In this document: positions 13,001 through 27,613 of the stretch, piece after piece
Position numbering within the stretch: the stretch's first letter is position 1
Layout: every line of letters begins with the position of its first letter
From: Undaria pinnatifida
Lineage: Eukaryota > Sar > Phaeophyceae > Laminariales > Alariaceae
Assembly: GCA_012845835.1 (NCBI GenBank)
Contig: JABAKD010000017.1
Location: forward strand, 8,083,600 to 8,147,599
Direction of reading: 5' to 3'
Length of the DNA: 64,000 nucleotides
Position numbers and translations under genes: made by a program
Notes under the pieces: model-generated
What the model saw: the letters and a program-made list of their open reading frames with translations, nothing else
Database searches by the model: none
Told to the model about the DNA's origin: nothing

Positions 13001-16000
13001 TCTACGGTGAACATCCTCGCTGACTCACATCAAAATGATGAAGAAGCCTCCCACGGCCTGTACGTAGTAGGTGAGGGAGTCGAGCCCGAACATCTTGTGA
13101 AACGGCGTGGGCATCTTGGACGTGCACAGGAACCCCGGGCCATCCTTCAGCAGCAGCTGCACCGCTCCGATGTGCCAGCGGAACACCTAGGTGTGGGTGG
13201 CGTTATTTTTTTGGTGGAAGGGGAGGGGGATTGTGCGCGATAATTTTAGCAGGGGCGGGCTAGGGGGAGAGGCGATGGGGCAACTCTAATTCGAAGAGTT
13301 CCCGGCATGCAGGTGCAACTTTCGCGGCGAACGTTTGAGAAAGGTTGCATCAAATTGATGGCACCGTTACAAGGAGGTATGTGGGTATGTATGCATCTTG
13401 CCTGGGCCGCCGAGAGACAAGCCTCCCTCCCCCCCCCCCCCCACACCCATTCGCATGCTTGCCCCCCCCCGCCACCGTGTTAGACTGCTCCACGCACACC
13501 GCCAAGGTCTCTCGCGACTCGCACACGTGCGCTGACCACCCTGAAAAAAGATCAACATCTTCCCCTACCCCCCCCCCACTCACGGTGCTTCGCGCTTGGT
13601 GCACGCGATGTCTGCCTGATCGGTGAAAACCCGACATGCTGCGTCCCGGCATAGTGAGGACGCGAGGGTCTATGGTCATAACACTACGGCCATGCACGAA
13701 ATGAGTACACCCCCCCCCCTCTCCCCGCTATTCGGAGTAGGAACGGTGATTCGTCTCGAAAGGGATGTAAGGTCAATGGTCAAATGACTAAGGCAAGCAA
13801 CAACAGATTACGCGCCCCCCCCCCCCCGTCTCCCCTTCCTACACCCCCCCCCCAACCCCCAATCTCGCCCCCCCCTCATAAACAATCATCTCGTTTCACC
13901 TGTTTAACCCTCCAAGCCACGGTATTTGGCTGCTCCACGCACACCGCTAGAGTCTCTCCCGGTTCGCACACGTACGCCGACCGCCACTGCAACTTGAAGA
14001 ACTCCAGGGAGGTGTGAGTATCCTCGATAAGGACCTCAGACCGGAAGCCGCAGGTGTGGCCTATGGTGTTCGGGTTTTTAATGGGGTCTGTGGTCTGGTT
14101 GCCGCTGGCCGCCATCCCTCGTAGAGCGTCGACCCGCCAGAGGCTTCCTTGCCCGCAGGAGGAGACGCCTCCGACTCCGTCCTTGCTGACGTTGGAAACG
14201 AAAAACCTGAAAATGAACAAGTTTCGGGTGGTGCAGAGGGTAAGATTTTGCGTTCGTGTTCGTTTTCGTGTTAGTGTTCGTTTTCGTTATTTTTTTCGTT
14301 ATTTTTTTCGTTATTTTTTTTGTTGTTTTGTGTTTTTTTCAGGGGGGAGGGGGTTCGTTTTTTTTTCCGGTTTTTGGTTGAACTGGATTGGGTTGGGTGG
14401 GGTTGGGGTGGGTTGAGTTGCGGCAGTGTTGGTTTAGGCCACGATATTGGTTTGGGTTTATAGGTAGAGGGCGAAGTAAGACGCTTGTCGAACGGTTGCC
14501 TTGTCCTCAGAGGAGGAGAGACGGCGCCGTATACCCCGCCTTTTGCCCACGCCCGATACGAATAGCCTAACGCTGGGGTGGGCGCCGCTGTGGGGTGGAA
14601 TGAGATCGGGGGAGGTGGCTTGGTTTGGCTTGTCTAGGATTGGTTTTGGTGGAGTGCTTGTCCATCCTTCCCGCCCTCCTTCGCTTCTACAGCAAAATAA
14701 AACAAAACACCAAACACCAAACGCCTAACACAGACACGCACAACACTAAAATATGCTACAAAATGAGAAACAACCCGAAACCAAAAGTGAGAGGGTGTTG
14801 ACGAGGTGGTCGACGGTGAAACTGGCGTTGCGCACTGCTAGAAGACCAAATATGACGCACCAGTCTAGCCCCAAATATAAACCACGTTTACATTGGCCCA
14901 TGATGCCTTCGAAACACAAAAAACGAAACTCAAACCCCCTTGAGAAAAAAAGCACAACATAAAATATAATTAACCAAACCAATCTTGGACTATTCAAAGA
15001 ACCCATTGCTCACGTTAGCACGGCGTGGTTCCCGAGCGGGTCCCCGTCCCCCAGGTCCTCGAACCGTTGCGGCGTCTGAACGAAGCCAACATCGGCCCAA
15101 GAGTAGTTCTTGGCCGTCCTCTTGTTGAGCTTGAAGAAGTACGGCACCGTGCGCTGCAGGAACTCCGTCTTGAGGCGGTGCCTTGCGTCATTGACCACCA
15201 CGATACGTGCGGCGTCTCCTATCACCGGCTCCTCTCCGGGGGAGTTCGGGAAAATGGCGGCGTTCATGTTTCCGGCCTTGGGACTCACCTACAGATACAA
15301 GACGTTTTTACGAGGGGGGGGGGTGGGGGGTGGGGGGGGGGGCGGGGGGATCATGTGAGAGGGGTATTCGTGGAGTACGGGAGAGGTGAAAGAAGAGGGC
15401 GGCTTTTCGTGTTCCTGTTCCCGCTTGCCCCCTCCAACCCTCGGACAGTTAACGAGTCGTGTATTGCCGCTCCCTCCCCTCTATCTCCTCCTCCCCCCCT
15501 CTCCCATATCCTCTGCCCATTTGCAACCCATCAACCCCTGTCTCTCCCCCCCTCCTCCGTGGGTTTCCGATCCAGTAAGGCCACGGGGGGGCCCAAGCGT
15601 GCCCTGGTACCCGGTTTTCTGGTAACTCTAGTATCTAACTGTTTTAAACAGTAAAAAACATGGATAGGTTAACACGCTGCGTTTAGAACTTCGGCTGTTT
15701 CGTGACTTAGGGCTAGCAAACACCAGGGTCAAGATAGCTTCATCCACAGATGCTGTGAGTCTCTTCAGATCGGTTTCCCTCCGGTTCTAAACAGAGATCT
15801 ACACCTCGACTTTGGGGCGCTGCAGTGATCGAAATTTGGGGTAAAAAAAACGAGACCAAAAACGATCCCCAACATTACGTATGCAATTCATTAGCGAGCA
15901 GCTACAGCTCCGCACAAGCAACCACGGCCCGCGAAATTGAGGGACGCTCTTGTTAAGGTGTTAGCCGGCGTCGGGTGCGCCAGACAGCAGTGGTAGACAG

Positions 16001-19000
16001 CCAGAAGCGACACACGAGATGTTTTCGTGAGTTCGAACTCTGCTGGCCAGGAGCAACACCAAAAGCTAGCGAAATCGTTGAAATCTTTTAATTCGCGCGC
16101 GGGAGCCTAATACAATGGGTACATCACCGATGAAAAAAACGGTTTTCACCGAAAGCTTGCTGCTCACTAGGTGGATGCTATAACTCCGTTTTTTGTCTGT
16201 AGTAGGTATTTGGACCAAAGATAGAGGTATATTACACAAGTAAGGGGGTAGGAAGTCATGGAGTCCAAAAAAGGGCTAAGAAACACCTGAAAAGCTCTGT
16301 AAAATTTTGGATTTTTTGCTTGCATTTTTTCTAAAATTTCGGAATAAGGACCTTGCTTGCAGATGCCATACTCTATTTTCAAGTGGTTTTATATGTACGC
16401 GAAATGCCTCTAGACGAGCCCCTACTCAAATTATTCCTGTGCGATCCCCCGTGGACCTTGACTTTGGCGTCGACATCGGACTGGCCTTCGAGGCACGGGG
16501 GCAAGTCCGATGTCGACGCCAACCCTCAGCCCACTTGCAGCCCATTAATCACAGCCATCCGTCTCTCCATAGGTCTTCAAACCGTCAATCACCGCACCCC
16601 TCTCTATGGCTCTGTAATCCATTAAGCACCCCCCCCCCGTAGGATTCCAATTATTTAACGTTGGCTTCGACACCGGGCATACCTTAAGGGAACCGGGGCT
16701 AGCGTGGACAGACAAAAAAGACGGACCCCCCGCAACCTTCAGCTGGTTTGCAAGCCAGTGACAACCCCCTTCACCCCCTTCCACACCTTTCCGCCTCCTC
16801 CTCTAATCCTCGCCTGGTTGCAGGTCATAAATCCCCCCCCCCCCCCCCCCCCCCCCAAGCCCTCTTGAAATTCTATTCCATCCTCTACTTTCCCATAGCA
16901 ACGATTAGCCCGTACTCGTAATTCCAAGCAGCTTTCCACCCACACACTTACGGCACAGGAGGGTCGTTTTTTGGCGTCTCTTTTTGCGCTAGCTCGGGTT
17001 CACTCGCGCGAGTGACCCCCCCCTTCCCTTCGCGATGTTGGCTTTTACCATCGTGTTTATCGTGCTCATTTATTTGTGCGACATGAGTCTATATTTTCCA
17101 ATGTACGGAGTGACGCAATACCCTCTTGTCAATGCCCCCGTCCTTGTGTTGTCTCCCCCCCCTCCCCCCCCCCCCTTCCCCCAACCGGCCGAAAAAGTGG
17201 GAAAAAAACGCGCTGTGGCACTGTGGCATCATCCACCGGGGGCACAATAAAAGAGTAAAGCTAATCTGCGCCGACCTACTCTGCGCCAAAAAAAATGCCT
17301 AAAATATTCTTGTCGATGACGTACTACGGAAAATGGCGGTGAAAAAGAGGGTACATAAAATGATACCATGGTAGTATAAAAAGCGTAGCCCTGGTGTTGA
17401 CGTTGGCTAACGTTGGCTTCGACAGCAGATACGCGCCTACGATACAGAGGCGCCAGGAGAAAAAAAAAAACGCGCCGAAACCTTTTCTGACCTCCAGCTG
17501 AGAAGGAGCTGCAGACCAAGTATTGACACGATCGCTGGAAAAAAATGTCACTGGGCTTTTATGCGTGGATTTTCTTGGAGACGCGGCCATTTTTTTTTGC
17601 ACGGTTTGGTTCATCACGTTCGCCCTTAAAATATGTACTTTTGTTTTTGTGGTGAATGTTTCGGTCGTGGCGTGCAGAGAGAGAGAGAGAGAGAGCTCCT
17701 CAAGCTAAAGAACGACCCAAAAAAGGAGATGCCCACCCTCTATAATCGCCTCATGCGTGACCTCCCGTACAGCAACATGCCCCCTTGCCTTTGGGGTTCC
17801 GGGGCTCGCGCGGGCAGAGTAAATGATGGACGGGATCTTGTGCGACCTGTTGAAGAGCTCCTTGAAGCCTGAGGAGGGGGACGTATCCAGCCAGCACCGC
17901 AAAACAGGGGGACCAAAAAACGACAAAATCAGGTCGAGGTAAAAAAGAGGAAAAAAAAACGAATCGCACTACAAACGAAAAAATGTAGTGCAATAGTGTA
18001 ATACGAGGGGCACTCGGAACAAAGAATACAACGAAAAACGAAAAGAACAAAGACAGCATCAGATACTACGAGGGGGTTTCTTCGTTTTTGTTTCGCGATT
18101 TGACATACGTAATAGCTAAAGTGAAAAGGTGCCGGGAAAGGAAGTAGTAGCCGAAATGGAAAGGTGTGGGGAAAGGAAATGGGAATACGGTTGGCAGAAG
18201 GTCACAGGAGAGATGCTCCCGCCTCATGGAAGGGTATTCGACTTATATCGGAACGACATCTATACAGTAGTAGTACGCTTTTATTTTGTCGGAGGGCAAT
18301 AAAGATAGCATTAATAATGAAAATAACAAGCTCTGACCTTCTTTCAGCCGGCGGGCATGAGCGGGTCTCTTCTTGCTCTTCGCCTTTGTCCTGGTCTGAG
18401 CGTTCGTCCGTCCCGGCACAACGCAGACATGTGTACACACATGTGCCACGCGCCAGCAATATTGATTAATAACGCGTTATGGTGTCGTACGTCACATAGC
18501 ACAACGCACGCACAAAATTGATAGATCCTGGAAGCTATATTCATGACATCATGGGTTAACCAAAGCACAACGCACGAACAACGACGACACGCAGAAGGCG
18601 TCGTCACACATCGCGGCACAACGCACACACACATCTCCACGGGGATAATTTGAGGCACATTGTGGTACCGTACGTCGCGTGTAACGCGCAAAAACGTGAG
18701 ATAAAGAAATCTTTTTTTTTTTTTTTTTTTTTTTTTTTATCCTCCGGCGGATGGGGAAAAATAAAGCTTTAGCTCACCACACTTCCGCGTATTTTCATAC
18801 GCGTCGTGTGTCGATTTAACTCAGTTGCTTTCGCAGCCCAACGCTAGCGAAATCGTTTTTTTTTTTCCCTTAGGATGCGATAACGAACAACAACACAAGA
18901 GGGCATTTGTTATGCGTCGTGTACACCACACACAGACGGCGACATATAATTGTATCGAACTCACAGCTGACGTGTTTTAGAATATTTTTTATGCCAAGAA

Positions 19001-22000
19001 AGCGCTTCTTTGATTCGTCATGCACACCACGCACAAACGAAATCAGGACCGCGATCCGAGTACGGTACAAACATTAAAAAAAAATAACGTGAAAGTAATG
19101 CATCGAGAATGAGAGACCAAGGACAACAAAATGGAATACTGAATATAGGAAGTAGGCATAGAAGGGAGTTAGACTTTTGTTCTCATTGCTTTCCTTCTGT
19201 TTCCGAGGCTTTCTTCTTCAGGGGATGATTTATGCCATCAACGTTGAAACTCACACAGTATTCTGCACACCTTTTTGTCGGATAGGAAGAAGAAATTAAA
19301 ACCCTGGCAACAACATCCACGGGCGTCATTCATCTCTCAAATAATAATTTACGTCTCTGAAAACGCGCGGCCGATGGGTGTATCACGCAGCGTGCAAAGA
19401 TGAGTATCAACCCTTACCCCTGTTAGCACCGCAGTCCCAATATGGGGACGAAACACTTGGAGTTAGACTAGAAAAAAAATAGGAGTTGGAAAAGGGTTGA
19501 ATCCATCGGAGTCACAGCTGACGTATTTGAAATATAGCTATAGAAAATATTTATTATACTACTACTCCTACTACTACTACTACTACTATTTACTACTACT
19601 AATACTACTACTATCTACTACTACTACTACCAATAAAACCGTACGCATAGTTATACATTTAGACCATTTAACTGTCGACACTGCTGTGCCGCGCACAATT
19701 CATTCTGAACCGTACCAGGTACCATGCCTCGGCACCGCAGAACCTCCACTCACCAGCGCTGACGAGCTGGATCCCTTGGTGAGCTTGTTAGTCCCCACGC
19801 CAGTGTAGTTTTCGATGCGGAGGGCGATGTCGAACGCGGGGTGGCACGCCTCGCCAAACATGTACTTGTCCAGGGCGTCCATCTGCACGTGTTTGTTAGC
19901 GCGCGTGTGCAAAAACAAATCACGCATATACAAGCAGAAACTACGCACATGATGTGCATATAAAAAATCACACGCACATACACGAGTGAACCACGTGCGC
20001 ATACAAGTAGCAACTAATGCGCATACCAGTGTATAAACAAAAACCGCGCGCATACATGCGTAAACCACGCGCGCATACAAGTATAAACTACCTGGTAAAC
20101 TACTGGTACACACATGAAAAAAACGCGCATACACGCGTGACTCACGCGCATACAAGTAGAACCAACGCGCATGTAAGTAGAACTCGCGCGCACATGCAAG
20201 TTGGCATTACGCGCATACACCGGTAGATATTACGGGTGTTGACAAACTAAGCCTTATAACACGGGCATTCAAGTATAGGCCACGCACGCGCAAGCAGGTG
20301 GAACAAACAGAAACCGCACGCGTGCCGACTAGAACCTACGCGCGTACAAGATGATGAACATTTTGTGCGCACACGTAGAACTCAAATGCTAATAGAAAAT
20401 ACGAGCGTAGAAAGAACCGAAAAAAATGAAATCTACAAGTAGACGCGCCAAGGATACTAGTAACGCGCATACATGTAGCAATCACGCGCATACAAGCTTT
20501 TTACGAGCGATAGTTCGAAAAGCGTACCTGGTTGAAGTAGTCCATGAAGATCTTGGGGGTAATGAAAGGCTCGTTGAACTTCGTGCAGAGCTCCAGCTGA
20601 ACGGAGGTGATGACCAAGGACTCGGCTAGGTGATAAACCTTCTCCACGAGGTCACGAACCTGCCACGAAGCGACAACGAAAACGAAAAACAAGTCAACGC
20701 GAGAGTCATCTTCCGCGCACAGCAGCAGTCCATGCGAGAAGAGAAGGAAGAGAAACCGAGAGAGAAAAAAAAACGTGCATCTTGGATATTTACCGGTCCA
20801 ACACGACAAAACAAAAACAAAAAAACACGCGCGAGGGAAAAATAAACCAACTAAAGGGAAAAGCAACGCCGAACAACGCACCAGACCATCGTAAATTGTA
20901 TTATAGGTATACCTTTTTTTGGCTATTTTTTTTCTGGATGATGGGGCTCCTAAACCCAAAAAATCGTCGGAACCTGCATTGAGGTATATATTTTTTTGGC
21001 TACTTTGTTTCCTAAATAACCGGGTTCCCTAATCCAAAATCGTCGTAAATTGTACTCCGGAGTATTAAGGTATACCTTTTTTTGGCGAAATCGCTTTCTG
21101 AATGACGAGGCTCCTTAATTCACCCAAAACCGTCGGCATTTTCGTTCATGTTTAGCAAAAACAAATGTTCATATACATCCTCGTAGGCCATGGGATAGCT
21201 TAGCTCATCGGGCGTAGCATTTCTACTTTCCTCTCAGTCAGTTTTCGTTTGAGAGGGGAACAGAGGTCCTCCCTCTGCGACAATCACCAACTAATCATGC
21301 CACATGAAAAAACAACCAACTAAACCAAACGTATAGCAATGTTTCATACAACCGTATACCTCAATTCCTGCCCCCTGCTCGTCTCCGAAGGACGACGGTC
21401 CTCGCCAACCATGGTCATGTTTCACCCATCGACCAACCCCAGTTACACTTCAACCCATGAACCAACCAGGAATAACCCAACTATTAAAACCAACGAACCA
21501 ACTGTAATCCTCAACCAACTCTTGAATTAACCAATCAACCATAGCACTGTTGTACTTTAATAACCAATCAACCAATCAGAAATAACCAAACAATTACAAC
21601 CAGCCAATCAACTGTTATACTCAGAATCAACCAACTACCTCTTCAATAACCGATCAACCATACCACTGTTGTACGCCAAGCAATAAAAAAAATGTAATTA
21701 ACGAGACTGTTACACTTCAACCAATCAACAAATCATAGTTAACAAGACTATTGGAATCAGCCCATCAATCATTAGAATCAGAAACATCCAACACATTCTT
21801 AAATAACGAATCAACGATAGCACTGTTATACTTCAACCAATCAACCAATCAGAAATAACCAGACTATTACGTAGGACCAGCCAACAATCAACTATTAATA
21901 GTAGAATCAGAACAACCCGACCAACTCTTGAATAACCATGCAACCATAGTAATAAAGCTTTCCGTCTCAACCATACCTCGTTCCTGCCCTTTTCGTCAAG

Positions 22001-23402
22001 GACGGCGATCCTCAGCTGCCGGTTAGCGTGCAGCGTAGACGGCCACAGGCGCTGGCTGTAGGCCCCCAGCAAGACGTGCTTCAAGTTTTTCATCTTCTCG
22101 CCGGCAGTGGGCACCATGATGCACGCCGTTGCTTCGTTGGACACGCTCGAGTCGATCTCCACTAGGTCGTCCATCGTGCATACGTCCCTGGTGCGCAAAT
22201 TGCCAGGAGATGGTCAGTCACGGGAAAAACGTCCAGGCGGTCAGTCGTAAGGGTGTAAAACCGATCGTTTTACACTAAAACCTAAGTCGAGGTAAAATTA
22301 TTGGAAAACTGCCGTCGGTCAAGGGGTGAAAGTGCCGTCTCCAATCGTTTCATATTAGAACCTAGCATTTTGGCGTCAGTCAAAAGAAGTAATTGGAAAA
22401 TTGCCGTCGGTCAAGGGGTGAAAGTGCCGTCGGTCTCCTGACATCTGCGCTGACGCCGGTGGGGGGGGGGGGGGGAGGGGGGGCGGGTTGGCTTTCGGAT
22501 TGTAGCAGGGAGGCTCTTTGAGGATGCGACGTCCACACCGGGACCGTACGATGCACTCGCTTCATTGCCCAAATCATGGACACGTTGACACACAAATCAC
22601 AGACACGTGGACCACACCATATATATACACAATATGAAAAGGGCACACGCGGACACCCCCGCACCAACAACCAATGGACCATGCCTCGCGTAATGGACAA
22701 ACCACCACACGTACCTGATGGAAGGGAAGGCTCTTTGGAGGTGCGATGTCCACACGCCGACCGTAAGGATGCATTCTCCGGCAAAAAACAGCCAGTTCCA
22801 AATTGGGCTGCGTGTCAGCAAAGTAGGACGGCGAGGGTGGCAACACAGATGCAGTAGGGTAGGGTAGGGTAGGGTAGGGTAGATAGCGGTTAGGGTAGGA
22901 CACGGTTAGGGCGGGGCAGGATAACGTAGGTAGTATAGCGTAGGGTAGGGTAGGGTCGGGTCAGGAAGGAACAGGGTAGGGCCCACGGGAAGGGGAAGGG
23001 GAGGGTACGAATAGGGTAGGGTAAGATAAGGCAGGGTATGGTAGGGTCGGGAAGGGCAGGGCACAGTTGTTAGGGCGCGAGTAATGTGCGGTAAAGGTAG
23101 AATGCGGGAAAGGTAAGGCAATAATAGTATATGTCAATAACGTATTGAGAAGGAAGGAGCAACAGGACAACGAATGGCGTACTGTAGACAAAAATTAAGA
23201 GGGAAGTAGACATAGAAAATGGTCAGGCTCTGTGCGAAGGTTTCCTTAGTTTCCGAGGTTGTCTTCTCTTGGAGGAATGCCAAGAGTGATCCACGTTGTA
23301 GCTCATGCTGCAGGAGGATGGTAAAATCATGACAATACTAATAATAGTAATTACTAGCATCAACAACGACAACGACAACGACAACGACATCGACATCGAC
23401 AT

Positions 23403-23433
<31 letters not shown>

Positions 23434-23434
23434 G

Positions 23435-23468
<34 letters not shown>

Positions 23469-26400
23469 CCAAACGTGAGGTGCGTTGAAGCGACCAACAA
23501 CACACAGCAAGCCACCCTCGTACACTCACAGAATAGGGTCTTCGGGCATGGAGCGAGTAGCACGCCACCAGATGTACGCCGAACCCGCCCCAATATTGAT
23601 CAAAGCACTGAGCTTAATCCAGAAATGGGTGGGGTGGTGCTTGATCCTGGCTGGGTCGGGTACCTCTCCCCCGATAAATCGCTTGGTGCTTTTCCTGACG
23701 ACCGCCGCCGCCACTGCTTCCTGTCCCGCGGTCCTTCGCTCTTGAAGGGTAATAATCCTAGGCGTGTGTTTCTTGGGGATGGCGCTGCGAAAAAGGCGTG
23801 TTTTTCACAGGGGGGGGGGGGGGGGGGATCGGTGAAATGTTTTGGGGCGGAAGGACAAACGAAGCGGCGTTTAGAGCTAAGGAAGGAAGGGGAGGGGGGG
23901 GGGGGGGGAGAGGGCGTGTCTTACCGCGGCGGGGGTGGTGCATTTCCTCTCATGCATAGCCGTAGCCTTAGACCCTTGCATTCCTACTTTGACCAGGGGT
24001 GGGGGGGGGGGGGCTCAGTTTGGGCATGGCCGTAGTCGTATGACTAGAGACCCTCGCATCCCCAGTATGCCGGGACGGACCAAGTCGGGTTTTCATCAAC
24101 CAGGCAGACATTGCTTGCACCAAGCGCGAAGCGCCGTGAAGTGTTCGGCGAGTCGCATGAAGGGTGAACTGCATCCTTCCAAGAACCGCCCGTAAGACGA
24201 ACTTCGGCAGCATGTGCCTACTTTCTTACTACTGGATGACAGCGTCTACTTTTTCACGGGGGGGGGGGGGGTGAGAAAAATGTTAGGATTTCTTTTGGGG
24301 GGGGGCGGGGGGGGGGGGGGGGAGGGAGGGATTGGTTTCACCGCTCGGCGTTCAATCCACAGAACTGTGGGGCTCGGGATCCGTTTTCTTTTTGTTCGTT
24401 TTGGCAGCCCATTTTCGCCCCGATTTTGTTCCTACGAGATACTGGGTACTCTCCGGGCAAAATAAAATGTTGTTAGCGTTTTCTTCCCGCGTAAAATATA
24501 AAAAGAATTTGTTAGCGTTTTCTTCTGGGGGGGGGGCAAGGGGGCGTGGCGGGTGGGGGGGGGAGGAAGGAAGGGAAGGATTGGTCTACAACGCTTGGCG
24601 TTCAACTCAAACTCACAGAACAGTTTGGTTTGTGGGGCTCTCCGCCTTTTTTTTTTTCTTTTTTTTTCTTGCTTTTGTTTATTTTTGGGGCGCAGTTTTT
24701 TTTCGCCTCGACTTTGCTCTGCCTACGATATACTGGCCAGAGTTCCTGTTTTTTTTTTCAAGGGGGCTCATCCACAGGCAGAAAGTATTCGGCCGATACG
24801 TGCTACTGTATGCGGGTCATCCCGCGGCCGGCGACGCCCTTTCTGGATGAAAACGTTTCTGGCCCCGGTTAATGTCCTCAACCCCTTCAGAGCCCCCGAA
24901 CCCCTCCCTATACTAAATCCAAGTAATTTCGTCCCCAAAAACGGGTTTCCAGTTGTAAAGGGGTTAACCCCTTTGGAGCCCACAAAATGCCTCCCTGTAC
25001 TGACTTCAAGCGAATTTGTAAGAAAAAAACGGGAGTTTCCCGTTGTAAAGTCGTTCAGTGAGAGGCGTTCGCCGTTTGGGTCTGTTTCATTTCTTTTTAC
25101 GACGAGTACGTACATGTTTTGCTTTTTTAGGACGACTCGTGGCGCATAGAAGAATGGGTCGGACTGCCGGACGAGCGAGAATGAACGCCTTCGAAGCCAT
25201 GTTTCGAGGTGAGACGTGTTGAGCGCTCCTCGTGCTTCTGGTAGTTTGAGAGCGCAGAAACTTCCGCTGCCAAAGCTTCCGTGGGGGTGGCTCGTGCCCC
25301 AATCGTATGGAGCGCGCGTCGTTTCGCATCATTAAGTTTCCCCTGAAAGCACTCGCCGTGAGCGTATCGTCACACTGAGAGGGCTGACCGCTGCTCTATA
25401 GCTAGGCGGACAAATTTTGTACCTTGGGATGTACCTGGCATGTCTTAGCGGTACAGATTTTGCTGCATGTTCGCCGAAGTTCCATTTTAAGTAATGTAAG
25501 TTTGGGTGGGTTGAGGTAACATGGCTCCAGGCTGGTGGTCAGAAAAGAGAGAAGTTCGGGTGGGACCACCGGCGGGAGCAGGAAGCCTCATCCACTCCAA
25601 TACTTGAATGAAATGATCGGTGACAAGAGTTAAAGAATACCGCGGTATCTCATTGGGGGACGCATGCCGCGCGCGGTATGCCGTGTTGTAGATGTGGGTG
25701 TGGAAGCACACACCAGTTTAGAGTAAAAACACACACACACGCTGGGGGATTGCTGTTTCCTGTTCTCATGTGCTTTTTCATCACCACCATTTTTTTTACT
25801 TGATTTATTTTTGCTTATCCCATCTGTTACATTTTCGCACTTTTTATCTTCCTCCTTGTCTCCCCCTTAACCCCTTTACAACTGGAAACCCGTTATGGGG
25901 ACAAAATTACTTGAATTTAGTATAGGGAGGGGTTCGGGGGCTCTAAAAGGGTTAAGACGTAACTCCTCACGACCCGGCGTAACTTCAGCCCTTCTCCCCC
26001 CTCCCCACCACGCTCGAGGCGCCTTCATTTTTACCCGCAAATAAATAATCCAGGCGCCCTTTTTTCCCCTCGTCGACTCGCGTCGAATTGCGACCATACC
26101 GCCGAAGGTCTCAGATCTCGTTTTCGCCTCTAACAAAAAGAGATATTTCACCTGAAGCACATCATTCTCAAGGAGAAGATGGTAACAGCGATGGGGTAGA
26201 TCCAGTAGGCCGCCCAGGCGATGATGCCTACCAGTGTTTCCTCGCACGTGTAGCCGATTTGGTCCTTTAGGGGCAAAAAGCCGAGTGCACCGATCAAAAC
26301 AAACGGTTGTGTCACAAAAAAAAAAAAAAAAGAGAAAAAAAAAAACGTTCTCGGGTCGTAGCGCACGTCAGATTTTCACCGACAAGACACACATCGCGTG

Positions 26401-27492
26401 TTGCACACACACCCAACAGAGCGAAACTCAGCTTCGAGGTGTTCGGCGAGTCACACGAAGGGTGAACAACTGCATCCTACCTAAGAAACACTTGCGATAT
26501 GCGAGCGGCGAATTTCCGCACCTTGTATGTAGTGCGCGTGTACTTAGCTTGCACACATGGATAACGGCGCTTGTGGAAATAATTTTACCTCGTGCATTTG
26601 TTTTCTGGTGCGGGCCACTTGGAACCAGGGACAGCGCTAGGAGGATATCATTGTGCGCGCAGCGAGGGGAACCTTGATGTGAAATTTTTAGTGCCCGCTT
26701 TGACCCTACTTTACAGCCACTTCCAGGTACAGCGCGCTTGTGATATCATTGTGCGCAGCGGGAGGAAGCTTGATGAAAAAATATAGTCCCCGCTTTGACT
26801 CTACTTACATTGAAAATGGCGAAAAATGCCTCGCTAATCGTCCCGTCCTGGTTCGGCTCGCAGCAGCCGCAGATGTCGAAAACGGTGCTGTCCCAGTCCG
26901 AGAAGAGACTCTGCCGAAAAAAAAGTAATTGGTTTCATCGATTCGGCATGATTTCGGTGGTTTGAAAAAGTTGAAAAAATGCGAGCGCGGGCGGAACAAG
27001 AAAAACGCCTTTTTTTTTTCCCCACGGGAAATGTACTGTGATTTATTATATGTTTATTTCTGCTTTCATTCATCGTTGTTATTGTTGAATGTTTGCTCCG
27101 TCCGAAAGTGTTTGTAGAGAGCATTCATGAGCTTCTTGGCCCCTTTGGCGGGCTCAGCTGTGTGACATGCGGCCGATAAAGAGCCCACCCCCGACACTGG
27201 CTTTTCCATCCTCATTTTCGATTGCCCCCTTCGGCTACCGCCTCCATCACGCTCGTCTCTCGACTCCTTCCTGAAGCACGCCCACCTTCCCACTTCCCAC
27301 CCCACCCCGAAGCGCGCCCATCCCCGCCCGCTGGGTTCAACGTCGACTCCTCATAGACACATCCCCCAGAAAATAGAGTAACATCAATATTTGAAATATG
27401 CACCTATTGGTATGGTAATAGCAGTAGCAGTAGTAGTAGCAGTAGCAGTAGCAGTAGCAGTAGCAGTAGCAGTGGTAGTGGTAGTGGTAGTG

Positions 27493-27526
<34 letters not shown>

Positions 27527-27577
27527 CAGTAGCAGTAGCAGTAGTAGTAGTATTAGCAGTAGCAGTAGCAGTAGTAA

Positions 27578-27613
<36 letters not shown>

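Larger units (their letters stand above)
18396..19753. other. Intron 17: repeat B and microsatellite
   Basis: CACAACGCACGCAC words recur at 18420-18620; a 29-base T run ends at about 18739 and a family B copy follows at 18738-18850; TAC microsatellite at 19555-19630. Family C-like fragments near 18950 and 19385. Confidence 0.5.

Noticed and set aside
18202..18459. Minus-strand open frame of 85 codons
   Set aside because: Only its middle 58 nt, in another frame, is used as exon 18; the rest is intron.
26809..26910. EF-hand in exon 12 (PNQDGTIS)
   Set aside because: The loop lacks the conserved final Glu and a flanking helix pair, so calcium binding is not supported.
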